Positions 13,601 to 25,400 of a stretch of DNA of 64,000 bases are shown here, piece after piece (position 1 is the first letter of the stretch; every line of letters begins with the position of its first letter). The notes beneath the pieces were generated by a model. It was not told the origin of the DNA and did not search any database. It saw only the letters and a program-made list of their open reading frames with translations. The stretch comes from Lagopus muta (taxonomy: Eukaryota; Chordata; Aves; Galliformes; Phasianidae): assembly GCF_023343835.1 (NCBI RefSeq), contig NC_064437.1, positions 8,397,001 through 8,461,000 on the forward strand, given 5' to 3'. Position numbers and translations under genes: made by a program.

Positions 13601-16600
13601 AGGGAGCCTGCGTTTCCCTGCTGCCTTCTGTGGGATCTGTGCGCTCAAACCTACCGGGAACAGACTCAGGTACTGCGAGTGATCATGGAATCATAGAATG
13701 GCATGGGTTGGAAGATACCTTAAACATTAATGAGTTCCAAACCCCATGCTGCAGGCAACACTGCCAGCTACAGGCTGTAATCTCTCAGGGTGACACCCGC
13801 CACCACCTGTTTTGTTGTGCTGGGATGCTCCTGTTTCTGTGGGCAAGAGGAAATGTGGGAGGTACCAGGAAGGGCTCACTTCTCCCTCCTGCCCAGACAC
13901 TTTCTGGAGGAGGGAAGCATCAGTTCCCCCACTACAGAGGCAGTGGAAGATTCTACACCTGCATGCTAAGAATGTATAATTGTTTCTGATGGGTCAGATA
14001 TCGACCATTCTGGCCTAGGTTGGGTGTTACTTGGGCTTCCCCTTCAGCCAACCTCAGCATCTGCAAAGGGAGGGCAATGTGTTCCTTTCTCTGAAAATTC
14101 AGTGGCTGTCTTTTGTTTCTCTTTGCAGCAAAAAAGGAGTCATTTCTGGTATCTTTGGGCAGAAGTCAGGTAGGAACTGGCAGTTGCCCTGCAGGAAGGG
14201 AAGAAAGGCAAGGTTGGGAAGGACTTTGAGCTAGCTAGAGTTAGCTTCTCCTACGTGTTCAAAGAGAAAAGCAGGTTCCTTTTCAAGGACTCTTTCAGAG
14301 AGACACCTGCATGCCCAGCTCTGGAGAAGAATGCTGGAATATGCATGAGTTGTGTGTTACACAAACCCAGATACATCTTCTAACCCTCCAGCTTGCTGTG
14401 ATGTCTGCCACGGCTTTGTGGGAGGTGGGGTTAGTGGTTGGAAGGATGTCTTTAGTTGTGATCCATGAAGATATTGTTCTACTTTGTAAGCTGTGCAATG
14501 GAGAGATATTGTTGGATAACAACTCTGGGTCTGTAGCCATGGGGCTGTTGGTGGGAAGGGACCTATAGGCTCTCCTAGTCCTGGTTATAAAAGGAGCTGC
14601 TGCTAACACAAAACTAAGTCAGAATGATGCCAAGAGGGGGACATGTCCCTTTAAAGACCTTCTGCCATAAAAGCTTTCTGGTTTCCCTTAGTGACCCCAG
14701 CTGTGGGGCCGATGGCAAAAGATGTGGAGAGCCTGGCACTGTGCATGCGAGCACTGCTGTGCGAGGACATGTTCAACCTGGACAGCACTGTTCCTCCCCT
14801 TCCCTTCAATGAAGAGGTAAGGGACCTGGCAGGGGATGCAGGGCTGTGAGAAGAGCTGTTGTTTTTTAGGCAAAGTGCCATTGGCGTGCCTAAGACCTGC
14901 GATGTAATGTGGTTTGGTATGATGGTGAGATAAGTGCCCTGCCCTGCGTCGTGTGTGTGCTGTTGGCTTCTGGCAGTCTTTCTGCTAGAGCTTTTCCTTG
15001 TTCTGCAGGTGTATTCCAGTACACAGCCCCTCCGCATAGGCTATTATGAAACAGATTTCTTCACCATGCCGAGCCCTGCCATGAGACGTGCTGTTCGGGA
15101 GACAAAGCAGCTCTTGGAGGAGGCTGGCCACACGGTAGGGTGTTGCATGAACCCAACAGACGTGCTTCAGCTGTGCTTCCTTTTGGCTTCAGGACCCAGG
15201 AGTGACCATAAAGCACATTTGTCAGGGAAGGGGCCTTCAATCTGTTCAACTTCCCACAACATTTCAGGTTGGGTATTAGGAAGAATTTCATCTCAGAAAG
15301 ACTGGTGATTGGAAAAGGCTGCCAGGGGAATTGGTGGAGTCCCTGCCCCTGGAGATGCTTAAGGAAAGAGTGGATATGGTACTTAGGGACATGGTTAGTA
15401 GGCAGTATTGGTGGTAGGTGGACAGTTGGATTAGATGGAAGTCTGTCCCAACCATAATGATTCTGGGACTGTATGAACATTCATAAATAAACCCATTTCA
15501 CCTCTTGTGTGTGATGTTCTTTGGCAGGCAGTTCCAGAGGTGTACTGCATGTAGCATGCTTGGAAAGCCACAGACTGGTTTTGTATCTGGAAACCAGGAC
15601 ACATGGAGAAAATAAAGGGGCAGATGCAGATGGCAGCTCATCTGTAGCCAAGCAGTCCTTGTGCTCTCTGTCCTTCGCTGCTGGTTTTGGAGGGTTCCTT
15701 GTGCTCTGGGGTTGGTTGGATATCAAATGGCTGAGCCCCTCCTGAAAGGATGTCAGAAGGACCCCAGCTTGGGCCTTTGCTAGCCTTTGATGGCTCCTGC
15801 CATGCAGCTTTGTTGTGCTTGTGCCACTGACACCTCATCCGTTGTCCTTCCAGCTGGTGCCCTTTGAACTTACAAATGTGGACTACTCGCTTTATAACTT
15901 CTGCTTCAGGGGAATGTTTGCAGATGGAGGTGTCACTTTTCTCAAGAATTTGTGAGTATAACCCAAAATAGCTTGTGTGATTGGTGCCTGTCTATGGAAG
16001 TCCTCCCTAGACTTGGGCAGCAGATCTACTGAATATGGACAGTGGCTGATCTGCAGAGGGATTTACTGGGCAGCTTATATTCAAGAGATTAAGTTGAACT
16101 TTGGCTCTGTTTAAGACTGCTACCGGCCTTGGCAGATCAAAGGAAACTGGGTGCAGAGCCTGTAAAACCATGGGAAACAGGGGAGCCCCAGAGGAAATGA
16201 GAAAACCTTCTTCTCATTGAGATATGCTATTTAGAGGAGTTGGTCCTGTGCAAGTTGATCTCCTGTAATTGCTTTCTAATACTGTTCAGCTAAACACTCT
16301 TCTTCTCTTTCAGTGAAGGGGAGCTGGAGAAAGGCAACTTGGGGATATTCTTCTGGTTGGCAAAGTCACCAAACTGGATGAAAACTCTGCTGTCCTGGAT
16401 TACCAAACCCTTTGTAAGGTGCACTACTTCCTAGCTTAGATGAAGTCAAGCAATAGGTGTCTCCTGTTGCAGTAAGACTTAACCAGAGGGAACTCTCCAG
16501 GCTTTGCATACTGGTTGTGCTTAGACACTTCTCCTCCAAACTGGAGAGATACTATTTCTGCCCCCTCTCCCCATTTTGGGGAAAAGCCACAAGTCCTGCC

Positions 16601-19600
16601 TGAGCACTACATTTGTGATGCAGATGTCTGAGAGGACAGAGCTGGGATTAATGTAAGCTATTTTCTTGACTGCTTTCTCTTTGTCAGGTGCCTCGGTTGT
16701 CAAATGTCATAAGAAGTTTGAGAGCAAAGTAAGTAAATGCCAAACATGAGGGTTTGGGTTTCTCTTCAGAGAGCAGCAATGTTTGCTACATTAGGGATAC
16801 TTCCCTGGCTGCATGCATCTGAGAAAATACAAGGCAGAAAATACAAGGGAGGGAGCAAACTGAGAGCTGTTTATATCCATGTCATAACTAGCACTGCAGA
16901 GCTTTGCCAACTGTTGTAGCGCTGAGGATGGAAATAAGGGCGGGCACTTGCAGCCTCTTGCTTATGAACTGGATGAAGTTTGCAGGAGTGAAATGTGCTG
17001 ACTGCTTTGCTACTGGTTAATGCATCTGTCATGCAATGAGGGGAAAGCTTGAGCTTTGCCAAAATCCTCCCTTGGCTGCAGCTCCAGGAGCAGAGCTCAC
17101 TGGTGCCCATCTGCTATTTGATGCTTTTCTCTGCCCACAAAGCTGCTCTGTGCAATACTTCTCACTAACTTGCATTGGTTTTGCTTCCTTTTTCAGCACG
17201 GTGGAAGAACTCTGGAGTCTTCATCATGAAATTGAGGTAAAGCATAGGTATCCCAACCTTTCAGCTTGCCTGGGCCACATTGAGTGAAAAGGATTTGTCT
17301 TGAGCCACATACAAAGTATATAATAGAGTTAAGCTATAGAACTAACTAACTTTTTAAATATTATTTTTAATTAAAATATAAAAAAGAGCAGCAAAAATGT
17401 AAAATTAGTGGGATATTTGACTTAATTTTTGTGAAGCTAGCGCATCAGGCTGGTTCACTGGAAGTGGCTGCAGTTCTTAGTGAGCTCTCAAGGTTTTCAT
17501 CAGAGATTTTTGATGAAGTACAAGAAGGGTAAAAATTCAAATATTCAGTCAAATATGATGATTTTTTTTTTTGAAGTCTTGAAACCTCATATAGAAAAAT
17601 ATGCTCACATTTTTTGCTGTTCACAGGGTTGGGTTTAGTCAGTGTAACAAAATGCATGTGATTATTTGCAGTAACTTGAGCTGGCCATAATTTAAGTTTC
17701 ATATTGAACTCTGTTATGGTTTTGAAACATAGCACAGACAAGTTGATTTTCACCAGGAAGACAGGTGTGTAACTCATTTAAATTAGCAGTGACATCCCCC
17801 AGAAATGCTAACTCTCTGAGCCATTTTCATCTTCGTACTCTGGCACAGATTTTTCCTTTGACTCCATGAAGAATTTGATTTCATTTCACAAACCATAAAA
17901 TCTGTTCAGCATTTTACCCCAGCTTAGCCACCTTCCTTCAGAAAAGTGAATTATGTCCACAATAAAAACATACCATCCATACCTTTCAGGAACAACTGGA
18001 CTAGCAATGAGCCAGTCCCTTGGACTTGATGAAGTTACAGCTTTGATGACAATCTGCATGACATTATCCATCTTCAAAGCTTTTGCACATAGATTTTCTT
18101 GATGTATGATGCAATGATATTTCATCACATGTGAGTTGCTGGCAGCAATTGCATCATCTCTTATTTTATGTCTCTTTTTTTCCAACCATTGCTTATCGGT
18201 AGCTATGCCAGATCTGTTGACAAAGGTTAAAGAAAATTGCTTTAATGTATTTTTTTTCCTGCCTCATCCAATTCAAGAGATTTATTGTGTCTTCTACAGG
18301 CACCAAGGAAGCCATTTCCTCAGTGGCATTATATTCATTACCAGCAACTCCTATAAAAATGGCACATCAAGCCATACCTGTAGCATCAGTACTTTCATCT
18401 GTCACCAAAGCTTAAAATTTGACATTAGCAGCTTTATTTCCCAAATTTCTTTCAATGGACTTTCTATTTTTTTTCAGTTCTCTCATCCACAGTTTTTCTT
18501 TTTTTAGGTTCTGTTTTCTTTTGAGATACCATGAGATGGGTTGAAATATTAGTATTGGTAATCACTGTTATACTCTCCAAGTGGTACAAGGGCACATAAC
18601 ATGTAGCACACACAGGTTTCAGTGTGACTGTGTGTGATGATGTGACAGGTGAGGTTAGCACTGCACTACACCCTTCCCTTCTCCTGGTTTCAGCTGAGGC
18701 AGCGTTAATAGCACATTGCTCTTTGGTTGTTGCTGTGTGATGGGTATGCTGGGCCTGGCTTCTCAGTAGAGAAGAGCTGCCATGGCTCCCCAAGAGCCAC
18801 TGGATTTTAGGATTTGGACTGATGTGGTTCACCCCACAGCTGATGGAGCCCAGCAGGGCTTCAACCATAGGACAGTGCATCCATCCCACTGACCACCGGT
18901 GTGCTTGCCCCTCAGGAGTCTTGCCACCAGTTCATCGCCCAGTGGAAGAAGCTGAATCTGGACGTGATGCTTTGTCCCATGCTGGGCCCAGCTCTCCTTA
19001 TTGGCTACCCAGCAAAGCTTTCAGGTAGGACTGCCTGGTTGACCTCAAGCCATAGCCTCCCTGCCAGTGTAAATGGGAAGCATTTTTCCTCCTTCCCCTG
19101 CTTTCTGAGGCACTGGGCAGCAGTGGGAAGAACTCAGCTCTTGGGCAGCTTGGCTTCTGGACAACCACCCTGGTGTGTGCAGGAACCAAGGGGCAGGCTT
19201 CCATCCTGCAGCCACTGAGTTCGCAGCACAGATGCCTATTAGTTGGAAGTGGTGTTGGGCATTCACGTGTGCTATGGTCAAACAAAGAGGGGGGTGAAGG
19301 TTTTTCCTGTTGCTGTGAGCTCCCTTTTTCCCCCAGTGGCAGTCAGCTACACCATGCTCTACAACTCCTTGGACTTCCCTGTTGGTGTTGTCCCCGTCAC
19401 GTTGGCGACGGATGAGGATGAGAAGGAGCTGAAGAACTACCAAGGCTATTTCCGAGACTGGTGGGACCGGGGCCTGGCAACGGTGAGTTGTGCCAGGTCC
19501 CCTGGGGGGTACAGTGTCCCCATCTCATCTCTGCCATATCCCCTACCTTCTCCCTTTTCTTTCTGCCATAGGCTTTTAGCAGTGCCGAGGGGATGCCGGT

Positions 19601-19700
19601 GGCTGTGCAGTGTGTGGCCTTGCCGTGGCAGGAGGAGCTGTGCCTCCGGTTCATGAAGGAAGTGGAGACGCTGGTCATGAAGAAAAACATGATTGTCTGA
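10609..19700 (+). CDS. FAAH: Fatty acid amide hydrolase (FAAH orthologue, tandem copy 1)
   Basis: Membrane serine hydrolase of the amidase-signature family that cleaves anandamide, oleamide and related fatty acid amides. Fifteen exons join in frame: 10609-10785, 11830-11943, 12213-12356, 12650-12783, 13463-13669, 14129-14169, 14692-14816, 15009-15134, 15854-15951, 16314-16413, 16688-16728, 17197-17236, 18916-19024, 19337-19482, 19572-19700, giving 1731 nt and 576 aa (human 579). Residues about 9-25 are a Leu-rich membrane segment. The triad is Lys139 (GVPVSIKD), Ser214 ([11 protein letters not shown]) and Ser238 ([11 protein letters not shown]). The membrane-cap helices lie in exons 10-11 ([14 protein letters not shown]). 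The ATG at 10609 has G at -3 and matches the family length. First of three tandem FAAH-family genes; the exon layout is shared by all three. Closest of the three to mammalian FAAH ([33 protein letters not shown]). Confidence 0.95.
12862..12962 (-). repeat. CR1 LINE fragment in FAAH intron 4
   Basis: Reverse-strand CR1 tail: CAGCTTGGGTTGGGTTGGAAGTGACC, AAAGATCATCTCG, GGGCAGGGTTGCCAACCA. Confidence 0.85.
13686..13800 (-). repeat. CR1 LINE fragment in FAAH intron 5
   Basis: Begins ATGGAATCATAGAATGGCATGGGTTGGAAG a few bases after the exon 5 donor. A weaker CR1-like match continues to about 13800 (GGCAACACTGCCAG). Confidence 0.8.
15262..15477 (+). repeat. CR1 LINE fragment in FAAH intron 8
   Basis: Plus-strand CR1 3' region: TTTCAGGTTGGGTATTAGGAAG, GGAATTGGTGGAGTCCCTGCCCCTGGAGATG, GGACATGG, GTCCCAACCATAATGATTCTGG. 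About 215 bases, diverged. Confidence 0.9.
17243..18520 (-). mobile_element. hAT-Charlie DNA transposon remnant in FAAH intron 12
   Basis: On the minus strand, broken frames encode pieces of a hAT-Charlie transposase of the kind domesticated in GTF2IRD2/ZBED-type genes. Recognisable stretches in order are [11 protein letters not shown] and [20 protein letters not shown] (18260-18440), [20 protein letters not shown] (about 18030-18110), [15 protein letters not shown] (17886-17930) and [20 protein letters not shown] (17650-17710). Several stops and frame changes interrupt it, so it is dead. The left edge, GGTATCCCAACCTTTCAGCTTGC at about 17247, looks like a terminal element sequence and begins within about 10 bases of the exon 12 splice donor. 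The right edge, near 18520, is unclear. Confidence 0.8.
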
Positions 19701-19860
19701 GTCCTCACCCAGAGCGGGATTTGAGCTCAGAGCGGTGCAAGCTGCCCTCGCATCTCACCTGCCTGCAGGACTGGCATTCCCATCCATGATTGGGTGGATT
19801 GTGGAAAAGTGAGATGAGGTCAAATGTTTACACCAATTTACCCAATACAGTGATTTTTGT
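19701..19860 (+). terminator. FAAH: FAAH 3' UTR with a variant poly(A) signal
   Basis: No AATAAA follows the stop closely. A variant AATACA at 19844-19849 is followed by a T/GT-rich stretch (19850-19910), which fits a cleavage site near 19865. The first canonical AATAAA on this strand is at 21953-21958, about 2.25 kb on, and could serve a longer transcript. Confidence 0.4.
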
Positions 19861-21177
19861 TAGTGGAAAGTCTGTTTCAGGTGTGTTTTTGTGGGGAGGT
19901 TTGGTGGTGGGTTTTTTTGGTTTTTTTTTTTTGGACATGTTATCTAAGACACTCAGATTCCTGCTTTCAGTGCCATAGGAAGGGTTTGTGATTCAGTTCT
20001 CAGCTCCACAGAAGTTGCATTATGAGGGAGAAAGGTTTTTCCTGTCACGCACCGGCAATCAAAGGTCAAAACTTAAACCTCTGATAAGCAGGGAGGGAGC
20101 TGGACCACTTCCCGGATGGTAGAGCTGCTTACACCACACTGGCATGGGTGAGCATAAAGGGGAAAAACTGGTTAGCAACCCCCCATCCCTTAGGTACGCC
20201 TTCCTTCCCCAGAGCAGAGGTATAAACAGTACAGCTCGCTGTCTTGCACAAACCCAGCAGCACGCCAGTGTCAGAGCCCTGCTCTGCTGCACATTTGTGC
20301 CTTCCATTTGCAGAGGGAGCCAGGCCAGGTTTTCAGCGAGGTCTCACGGCTGCTGGCAGGCACCCACACCGCGATTGGCAGCGGCGGCTGCTCCCAAAAG
20401 GCATCTGTGGGTGTCTGAGAAAGGAACTCCACAATGCGTTTTGCTGATGCAACTGTTCACAGATAAATCGAAACAAAGCTTTGACGGGAAAAGGTATGGG
20501 TGCTTTGGTTTTAAAGGCATTGTTATTGTTTAAACCAGAGTCATAGAAATGATAGGTTTTCGTCAGGAGCTGGGCAGAGGGGTTAGCCCAGCCTGTCAAA
20601 TAGCAGCCCCGGAGCTCTAATTCTCTATCAGCAGGCTTTAAAAAAGGAGTGGAAGAGGAAGGGAGGGGAACTTCAGGCATCCCAGGACTGAATGCTATGT
20701 AACAACAGCTCCAGAGAAGCTTGGACTGAGTTTTTCACCATTTGTAGGCAATCGCTGCCTGCATGGAAAATGTTGGTCTGGGATTTTCTGTTTGCACTTT
20801 AAAGTTCAAGTTGGGAGGAGATGGTCCCAGGAGGAGGAATGCCCACGTGTTGGCCTGAGCTGGCAGGGTGTAGCCTACTGCCCAGCCAGCCTCGTTAGTT
20901 TAACCAGTTTTGTTAACCAGTCTCTCATTAGCAAGGAGGTGGGTGGGACATAGGAGTCCTATGGGTGGAGATGGCAGTGGACCTAAACCAACAAGGATTC
21001 TTCCGGAAGCCCTGAGCAAAAGCCTCCAACAAACCGTGCCCACTGCCAAGGGCCAGTGCTTACTGTGTGGTTTTGGGGACCTCAGTCCAGAGCAGGCAGT
21101 TGGCCCTGAAACTTAAAGCTGGGATGTGTGAATGAGGATCACCTCCCCACAGTCAGTGAGGAGAGGTTGGTGATGTC
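19861..21177. other. Intergenic DNA between FAAH copies 1 and 2
   Basis: A T/G-rich tract lies at 19895-19935. No exon, RNA gene or named repeat is recognised in the remaining 1.2 kb. Confidence 0.55.
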
Positions 21178-21465
21178 ACAGAATCACAGAATCACCCGGG
21201 TTGGAAGGGACCCCAAGGATCATGTAGTTCCAACCCCCTGCCTAGCAGGACCACCAAACATACACATTCAGATCAGGCTGCCCAGGACCCCGTCCAACCT
21301 GGCCTTAAACACGTCCAAGGACGGGGCATCCACAACCTCCCTAGGCAGCCCGTTCCAGGGCCTAACCACTCTCCTAGTAAAGAACTTCCCCCTAACATCC
21401 AACCTAAATCTTCCCTCCTTCAACTTAAAACCATTTCCCCTAGTCCTGCTGTTGTCAGGTCATGT
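21178..21465 (-). repeat. CR1 LINE fragment, well preserved
   Basis: Reverse-strand CR1 of about 290 bases: CAGAATCACAGAATCACCCG, GGAAGGGACCCCAAGGATCA, CAGGCTGCCCAGG, CTAGGCAGCCCGTTCCAGGG, GTAAAGAACTTCCCCCTAAC and ACCATTTCCCCTAGTCCTG. Motifs are less diverged than in the other CR1 pieces here, so it is probably among the youngest. Confidence 0.95.
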
Positions 21466-22430
21466 CCATGCTGACTTGGCTGGGTCCCAGTTGGGCTGGG
21501 TCCATGATGGACAAGAGGGACACCCTCTCCTTTCCAGTTAGCAATCAGTTTCTCAGTGATGTCTTGCTTCTTCTCTGTAGTTCCCTTCCTGCTGCCACAG
21601 TAATAATCCCATGGGATGTACAAGCAAGGTAACATAGCAGCACAAGCACTGGCTTTCAGCTCCCAAGGAAGACCTCTCCATCTGACAGTGATGACTTCCC
21701 AGGACCCAGTCTCCTTACAAGCTCTACTACACTACTGGGAGTAGATGGGATACTGAACCCATCAGAGGAGATTTCCCTGATATGGATCGCTGAAATACTT
21801 TTTAAGGAGGCTTGGATAGAGAATGACAGAACAGTCATACTCCTTGGAGGCAGCTTCAGATAGGTCCTTCCAGTCTGCCTTTCCAGAATCATTTCCTGCT
21901 TGTGCTTAATCTTCACTGCAAGCCTTTTGTTCTCCTAAGCTCCCTCCTCTCCAATAAATGCAAGTTCCCCAGAGCAAGGCTGGCCCAGCCAATGCTGAAG
22001 GCTGTGCATGCTGTTGCTAGGGGAAGAGAGATGACAGTTGGGTGCTTCTAGTTAATGGGCTTAACTGCTTATTAATTATTAGATGTGGGGATAAGCCAGG
22101 CCAGGGTTTTTAAGATACTCAGCTCTGTTAATCAACTATTTCTAGCAGCAGACAGTGGCCTGGAGAGCCACAACCTTGAGGGACATCCCCTCCAGACCTC
22201 GTGTGATCCAAGTATGCAGCTTGCAGCCCAACCCACAGTGTTCCTTGGGCAGGCAGACCCTTTCAAAGTCCACAGTCTTAAAAAGTCCATTCCTGGATTT
22301 TGTTAACACAACTTTGCCTCAGAGCTGATCTTGCCCAGAAGGCAACTGAATATTCTTCATACATCAACTCTCCTTAGGAGGGGGTAGGAGACCCAAGTGT
22401 TTGTAACTGCACCAGACCAGGAGAAAAATC
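21466..22430. other. Intergenic DNA and upstream region of FAAH-like copy 2
   Basis: No repeat or exon is recognised. Unlike FAAH copy 1, the DNA just before the copy 2 start is not CpG-rich, so its promoter is of a different, probably tissue-restricted kind (inference). Confidence 0.5.
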
Positions 22431-25400
22431 ATGATCCAGGAGCGACTGTGGCAGGTCCTAGACCCCTTGTGGGCTGACCCTCGCGTTCTCTCAGCCTTGT
22501 TTTGTGGTTCAGCTTCAGCCATTGTGCTGCTGAAATGGCTGGGTCGCAGGAGAATCCAGCAGAAGATGGAAGAAGCAAGAAGAACACGGGATCTGGCTCT
22601 GGAGAGAATGGAGAAGGCAGCTCGCAGGTTTAAGCAAGAGGTAATTTGGGGAAAAGCATGTGTGGAAGGATGGGATTGTATTTTGGGTAACTGAAGAAAC
22701 ACAGTTTCTGATAGATTGTGGGGGCAAAGGCAGGAATGTGCATACTTTGGATCATTACCAGCTTTTTTTAAGGGTCATCACCTCTATTGTTACCAAAAAT
22801 CTCAAGCTGAGAAGGCAGCCTAAAGGAGATATTTTGTAATACAGATTATGTTGTGGGAATCCTGAGCGTGAGTGATGGATTGGAGTCTGAACCATATCAC
22901 TGCTCATCTGTTCATCCTGCTAAGACTTTCTGCTCCTATCCTCCTCACCTCTGCCATCCCAACATCTCACGTAATCATAGAGTCATTAAGATTGGGAAGA
23001 TCAATATGAATATCTTGTCCAACCATCAACCCACGTCTGTGATCACTCTAGACCTTGTTACTCTGTGAACATCTTGAAAATCTCCGGGGGGAAGGGGGGT
23101 TGACTCCACCACCTCCCTGGGCAGCCTGAGGCAATAACTTCCAATATCCACCACACTGTCCTCAACGTACAGCTCCCTCTAACATCTGCGCCTCAGTGAC
23201 TGAAAGCCATTTCTCCCTCCATACCCCTAGATCAAGAAGCACACAGATTTCAGAAGGTTCAGTCTTTGGATTCAGGATTGGTCTTGAACCCAAAATGAAC
23301 ACCAGTTGCTATTCTGTTCTTGGAAAGGAGCAGTGGGAGGCTACAAACAGTCTACATGCTTTTTTTTCTCCAAGTTAATGATACATTTTTGTAAAACTTT
23401 AGCTGGTTCAAATGCCATATAACAGATCTTTGTCATGGAAACCAGGCTGAACTGTGACATCTATTCAGGGTCATTGCCAGGCAGATGTTAGAACATGGGA
23501 TTTGCAACCTCAACACCAGCCTTTCCTGTTGTCTTCCTCTTTCTGCACCAAATTTCTTTCCCTTTGCAGAACCCAGGCACCCAGACTGCACACATCCTCT
23601 CACTGACCATGGTGGAGCTGGCGGAGAAGCTGAAGGAGGGGTCCCTGTCCCCAGAAAGCGTTCTCTACTCCTATATAGGCAAAGTGAGTGATGTCTCCAA
23701 CATGGAGAGATGCTCCAGGGCTCCTCTGGTGCTGCTTGCAACCAGCCTATTTTGTGGGAGAATGGCAATGCATGAGATCACAGTTTGTCAGGATGGATGA
23801 AGGATGGCTTGTGGCTGAATCCAGAGATCCAGGGCAGAAAATTATCCCCAAAATAAGTATGTAAAATTCATAGGTAAAGTCTGAATAATGATTGCTGAAT
23901 GCTGGAGGTTTGAGGAGACTGAATTCTCAGCTTGAAAACACAAAGTGCTGTTTCTTTCCTTCAATCTATTTATTCATCTTGCTACTCTATCCAACCTCTC
24001 TGGAAAGGCTCTGGAGGTGAATCAGGAAGTGAACTGTGTAATAGACTTCATTCATGGCTGTGAGGATCAGCTCCAGAAACTGAAGAAACAGAAGGAGAAG
24101 GGGCTGCTCTATGGCATTCCTGTCAGCATCAAGGACCACATTGACTGCAAGGTATATCCCTAATTCCCCCTCCCCTTGGCCTGGGGCTGGAAACAGACAA
24201 GGATGTCCAGGATGTCTCTACCCTTGTATATGGGATCCAGCTTTATCCTTTTTACCTTAGCACAGCTAACCAAGGGTGCCCTCAGACAAGGATGCTTTGG
24301 ACCATATATGTTATTTCTGTAGTTGTTACAGCTCTGAACAGCATCTTTACTGGTACCTAGAGAGCTTTGCTTCCTATCCCCAAGGGTCATGTCTCCACTG
24401 GTGGGATGGTGAAGTTTCTGGGCCAAATGAAGGAAGAAGACAGCGTCATCGTCCAGGTTCTGAAGAGCCAGGGGGCAATCCCCTTTGTGAAAACCAACAT
24501 CCCGCAGACAATGATAAAGTAATTTCGTGTGCATCTTCATGAAAACACTGTGTCATGCAAGTCTTGTGAACTGAGAGCGAGCGGGGCCAAATGCACGAGT
24601 TCCCACCCTCTTCCAAACAAATCATGCACGCTGAATTCATTGCCTCCCCATGTCAAACTACCATTCCTTGGTCTTTCTGTAGAATGCTACAAAGAAAGTA
24701 TTTATTTTTGGTGCCTCTTTCTTCCTATACTAATCAACATATCTAGTTCACAGTGATTCTACCCCTAGCATTAATTACGCATTGTCTTGTCTTTATGATT
24801 TGTGGAGATAGAAGTACTTCACTCACCTGCTGTTCTTCTCCCCAGCTATGACTGCAGCAATCTCATTTTTGGCCAGACGCTGAACCCCCTCAACCACCAG
24901 AAGACCCCCGGGGGCTCCTCAGGAGGGGAAGGAGCTCTGATTGCAGGGGGAGGCTCCCTCCTGGGCATTGGCTCGGACGTAGCTGGCAGCATCCGCCTGC
25001 CATCCAGCTTCTGTGGGCTATGTGGGCTTAAACCCACAGGCTTCAGGATCAGGTACACCCTAACAACTGTCCCCTTCCAGCTAATGTAGAGGGTGAAAAG
25101 TTTTTCCTGCAGTGCACCAAACTACACAATAAATTTCTGTTTATCAGAGATGGGTTATTCTCAGATGAGGAATTGCTTAAGCACCAGGGAAAGGAAATGA
25201 TAAAAAAACATCTCTAGCACCTGGCAACTTAATGCTCCTGGGACTCTTCCTAATCTAGGAGGGTGCCAAGTCTCTGCAGGGCCTTTGGTCCTCCTAGATA
25301 GTCACTGGGGCAAATGGGAAATCTGCAACCCAGCATGGTGACACACCTTAGAGCATGACACCTTAGATATCTAATCTGCTTCTCCCATTCTGCTTCTAGC

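Noticed and set aside
17886-18185. A GTF2IRD2/ZBED-like protein-coding exon inside FAAH intron 12
   Set aside because: The match is to hAT-Charlie transposase, and surrounding parts of the same protein are in other frames with stops. It is a dead transposon, not a domesticated gene.
21178-21465. Possible LTR or retroviral fragment
   Set aside because: The motifs and the CAGAATCACAGAATC end are those of the CR1 LINE 3' region on the reverse strand.
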